Positions 63,667-64,000 of a DNA stretch of 64,000 nucleotides are shown piece by piece (position 1 is the stretch's first letter; every line of letters begins with the position of its first letter). The notes under the pieces are model-generated. The model worked only from the letters and a program-made list of their open reading frames with translations, ran no database searches and was not told where the DNA came from. Where the stretch lies: positions 186,001 through 250,000 of the forward strand of contig CAVPGR010000004.1 in NCBI GenBank assembly GCA_963704035.1. The letters run 5' to 3'. Origin of the DNA: JAOSJL01 sp963704035 (GTDB lineage Bacteria > Actinomycetota > Acidimicrobiia > IMCC26256 > JAOSJL01). The position numbers were made by a program, and so were the translations under genes.

Positions 63667-64000
63667 TCAGCGACCGTGGCAGTGCTTGTACTTGCGACCG
63701 CTCCCGCAGTGGCAGGGATCGTTGCGTCCCGGCGTCTTGTCGACCGTGACCGGCATGTTGGTGGCGCCGGTGGGATTCGGAGTCGGGGCGTCGGCGACGG
63801 CCGTCGCGGCGGCCGGTCCCGCGGCCGCAGCAGGGGCGGCGGCCGGCCCGGCCGGTGCCTGGTCGGCTGCCGCGGCACCCGCCGCGGCGCGCAGACCCTT
63901 CGATCCTTGCACCGGGCTCTCCGCCGCCGAATAGCTCAATCCGGTCTCCGGCGCCTGGCGCGCCGGCTCCGTCACGACCTTGAGGTGGAACACGTAGCGG
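63667..64000 (-). CDS. secA: protein translocase ATPase SecA, C-terminal part (runs off window)
   Basis: About 111 residues of the C-terminus. Zinc-binding SEC-C motif DPCHCGSGRKYKHCHGR at the end; upstream YVFHLKVVTEPARQAPETGL and an unusually long Ala/Pro-rich linker (about 60 residues). The order secA-prfB-ftsE-ftsX is common in actinobacteria, which supports the assignment. Confidence 0.85.
   Translation of the reverse strand, partial: RYVFHLKVVTEPARQAPETGLSYSAAESPVQGSKGLRAAAGAAAADQAPAGPAAAPAAAAGPAAATAVADAPTPNPTGATNMPVTVDKTPGRNDPCHCGSGRKYKHCHGR

Overview
The window is high-GC DNA from an actinobacterium. It carries a Mec-CysO-CysM cysteine module, an F420-type LLM oxidoreductase, a DsbA-fold protein resembling the mycothiol-dependent nitroreductase, a 13E12-type HNH endonuclease, and the order secA-prfB-ftsE-ftsX-M23 peptidase. 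The overall gene mix (acyl-CoA synthetases, epoxide hydrolase, SnoaL, P450, amidohydrolase) fits an environmental lineage such as Acidimicrobiia, but the sequence alone does not fix the genus. About twenty genes need one or more single-base frame corrections to read through, often at G or C runs. The simplest explanation is sequence or assembly error, although some copies may be real pseudogenes.

Layout. 1-6.7 kb: catabolic genes on the minus strand (D-aminoacylase, epoxide hydrolase, acyl-CoA synthetase, alpha/beta hydrolase) and a membrane histidine kinase. 6.9-21.2 kb: a 14.3-kb integrative element in the 3' end of tRNA-Leu(UAG), bounded by exact 55-bp repeats. It holds a tyrosine integrase, an excisionase-like protein, a DUF3631-type ATPase, a terminase pair, a ribbon-helix-helix protein, an XRE repressor with candidate operators, and a cluster of tiny membrane or secreted proteins, two of them collagen-like. 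I recognise no portal, major capsid or tail gene, so it resembles a phage satellite or a phiRv-type prophage remnant. 21.2-30.3 kb: penicillin-acylase-family lipoprotein, small hypotheticals, a lipase-like hydrolase, then rdgB-rph-MBL hydrolase-murI-sua5 read leftward.

30.3-34.45 kb: a second island between sua5 and cysM. It is flanked by a 10-bp direct repeat, carries a broken recombinase and holin-like remnants, and interrupts a gene order that is contiguous in mycobacteria (mec-cysO-cysM-...-murI-MBL-rph-rdgB). Its cargo is a tightly coupled five-gene operon: secreted metzincin-type protease, lipoprotein, GNAT acyltransferase, acyl carrier protein, lipoprotein. I recognise no described system with this combination, and it is my best candidate for something new here.

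34.4-48 kb: cysM-cysO-mec, a molybdopterin hydroxylase large subunit, HNH endonuclease, a lipoprotein, smpB with tmRNA (tag AIPDEDNLALAA), an ECF sigma factor with its membrane partner, methyltransferase, SnoaL protein, acyl-CoA synthetase and YqgE. 48-64 kb: amidohydrolase, pirin, P450, a RibD-like reductase, a CaCA exchanger, DsbA-like protein, thioesterase, LLM oxidoreductase with a divergent TetR regulator, SRAP protein, peroxiredoxin, then the division and secretion block M23 peptidase-ftsX-ftsE-prfB-secA.

Two repeat classes stand out. An 80-bp hairpin-rich element occurs twice, each time between convergent genes, and its core hairpin reappears in a 63-bp triplicate at the prfB stop codon with a compensated base pair. 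Short (12-15 bp) tandem duplications recur at gene junctions, ribosome-binding sites and loop-encoding positions.
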